DNA from: Nitrososphaerota archaeon
Lineage (GTDB): Archaea; Thermoproteota; Nitrososphaeria; Nitrososphaerales; JACPRH01
Direction: 5' to 3'
Assembly (NCBI GenBank): GCA_029460375.1
Contig: JARPAQ010000065.1
Location: forward strand, 1-5,075
DNA: 5,075 bases
Positions 4,971-5,075 of this stretch are shown here, piece after piece (position 1 is the first letter of the stretch; every line of letters begins with the position of its first letter). The position numbers and the translations under genes were made by a program. The notes beneath the pieces were generated by a model that saw only the letters and a list, made by a program, of their open reading frames with translations, did not search any database and was not told the origin of the DNA.

Positions 4971-5075
4971 ATGAAGTTAGTAGGGCGGCTTGACCCTAAG
5001 TACTGCTACTGCATCTACAGAACGCTGAGCTTCGCCTTCGCCACTTCAACAGGATCATCACTACTGGTTCTGCCA
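4971..5075 (+). CDS. Start of a further operon gene, truncated by the window edge
   Basis: An open frame begins with ATG four bases after the previous stop and runs 35 codons to the window end with no stop. It starts MKLVGRLDPKYCYCIYRTLS and continues with a moderately hydrophobic, Ser/Thr-rich stretch that could begin a membrane segment or the core of a soluble domain. A Cys-x-Cys pair is at residues 12 and 14. The only Shine-Dalgarno-like bases (TGAGG, 4964-4968) are too close to the ATG, so translation probably relies on coupling to the preceding gene. No family can be assigned from so little sequence. Confidence 0.6.
   Translation, partial: MKLVGRLDPKYCYCIYRTLSFAFATSTGSSLLVLP

Noticed and set aside
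4971..5020. Resemblance between the first residues of the last gene (MKLVGRL) and those of the first one (MKVCLGRL)
   Set aside because: The match covers only about seven residues with a gap, and the following sequence does not align.

Overview
The window looks archaeal, probably from the TACK side of the archaea (a Bathyarchaeia-like lineage is my guess, not shown). The reasons are a long archaeal-type FKBP prolyl isomerase, A/T-rich TATA-like boxes about 26-28 bases upstream of inferred transcription starts, candidate leaderless ATGs, and TTG starts on all four well-recognised genes. No rRNA, tRNA, CRISPR array or insertion sequence was seen.

Left part (1-1949). A 111-residue protein of unknown function reads rightward (18-353) and may continue beyond the left edge. 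It overlaps, tail to tail, a leftward FKBP-type peptidyl-prolyl isomerase gene (1083-289) whose product ends in a lysine/proline-rich tail. Upstream of the FKBP gene on the same strand lies a TauE/SafE (TSUP) membrane transporter gene (1949-1143). The 59-base gap between them holds an 18-base inverted repeat.

Middle (1950-2458). This is a divergent intergenic region of about 500 bases. It holds a leftward TATA-like box for the transporter, a 15-base perfect palindrome between that box and the inferred transcript start, and a possibly folded 5' leader of about 125 bases. Further right are a very short, apparently frameshifted reading frame with its own TATA-like box, a T-rich tract, and the TATA-like box of the rightward operon.

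Right part (2459-5075). A tight co-directional gene set has gaps of 11, 7, 12 and 4 bases: a 65-residue protein with two membrane segments, an ABC-2-type ATPase, its permease, a 124-residue soluble protein of unknown function, and the start of another gene cut by the window edge. The ATPase and permease should form an exporter of unknown substrate, of the general DrrAB/NodIJ type. The three unrecognised proteins are candidate partners. The most unusual material is this set of uncharacterised accessory proteins and the regulatory architecture of the transporter promoter; nothing here proves a new system.
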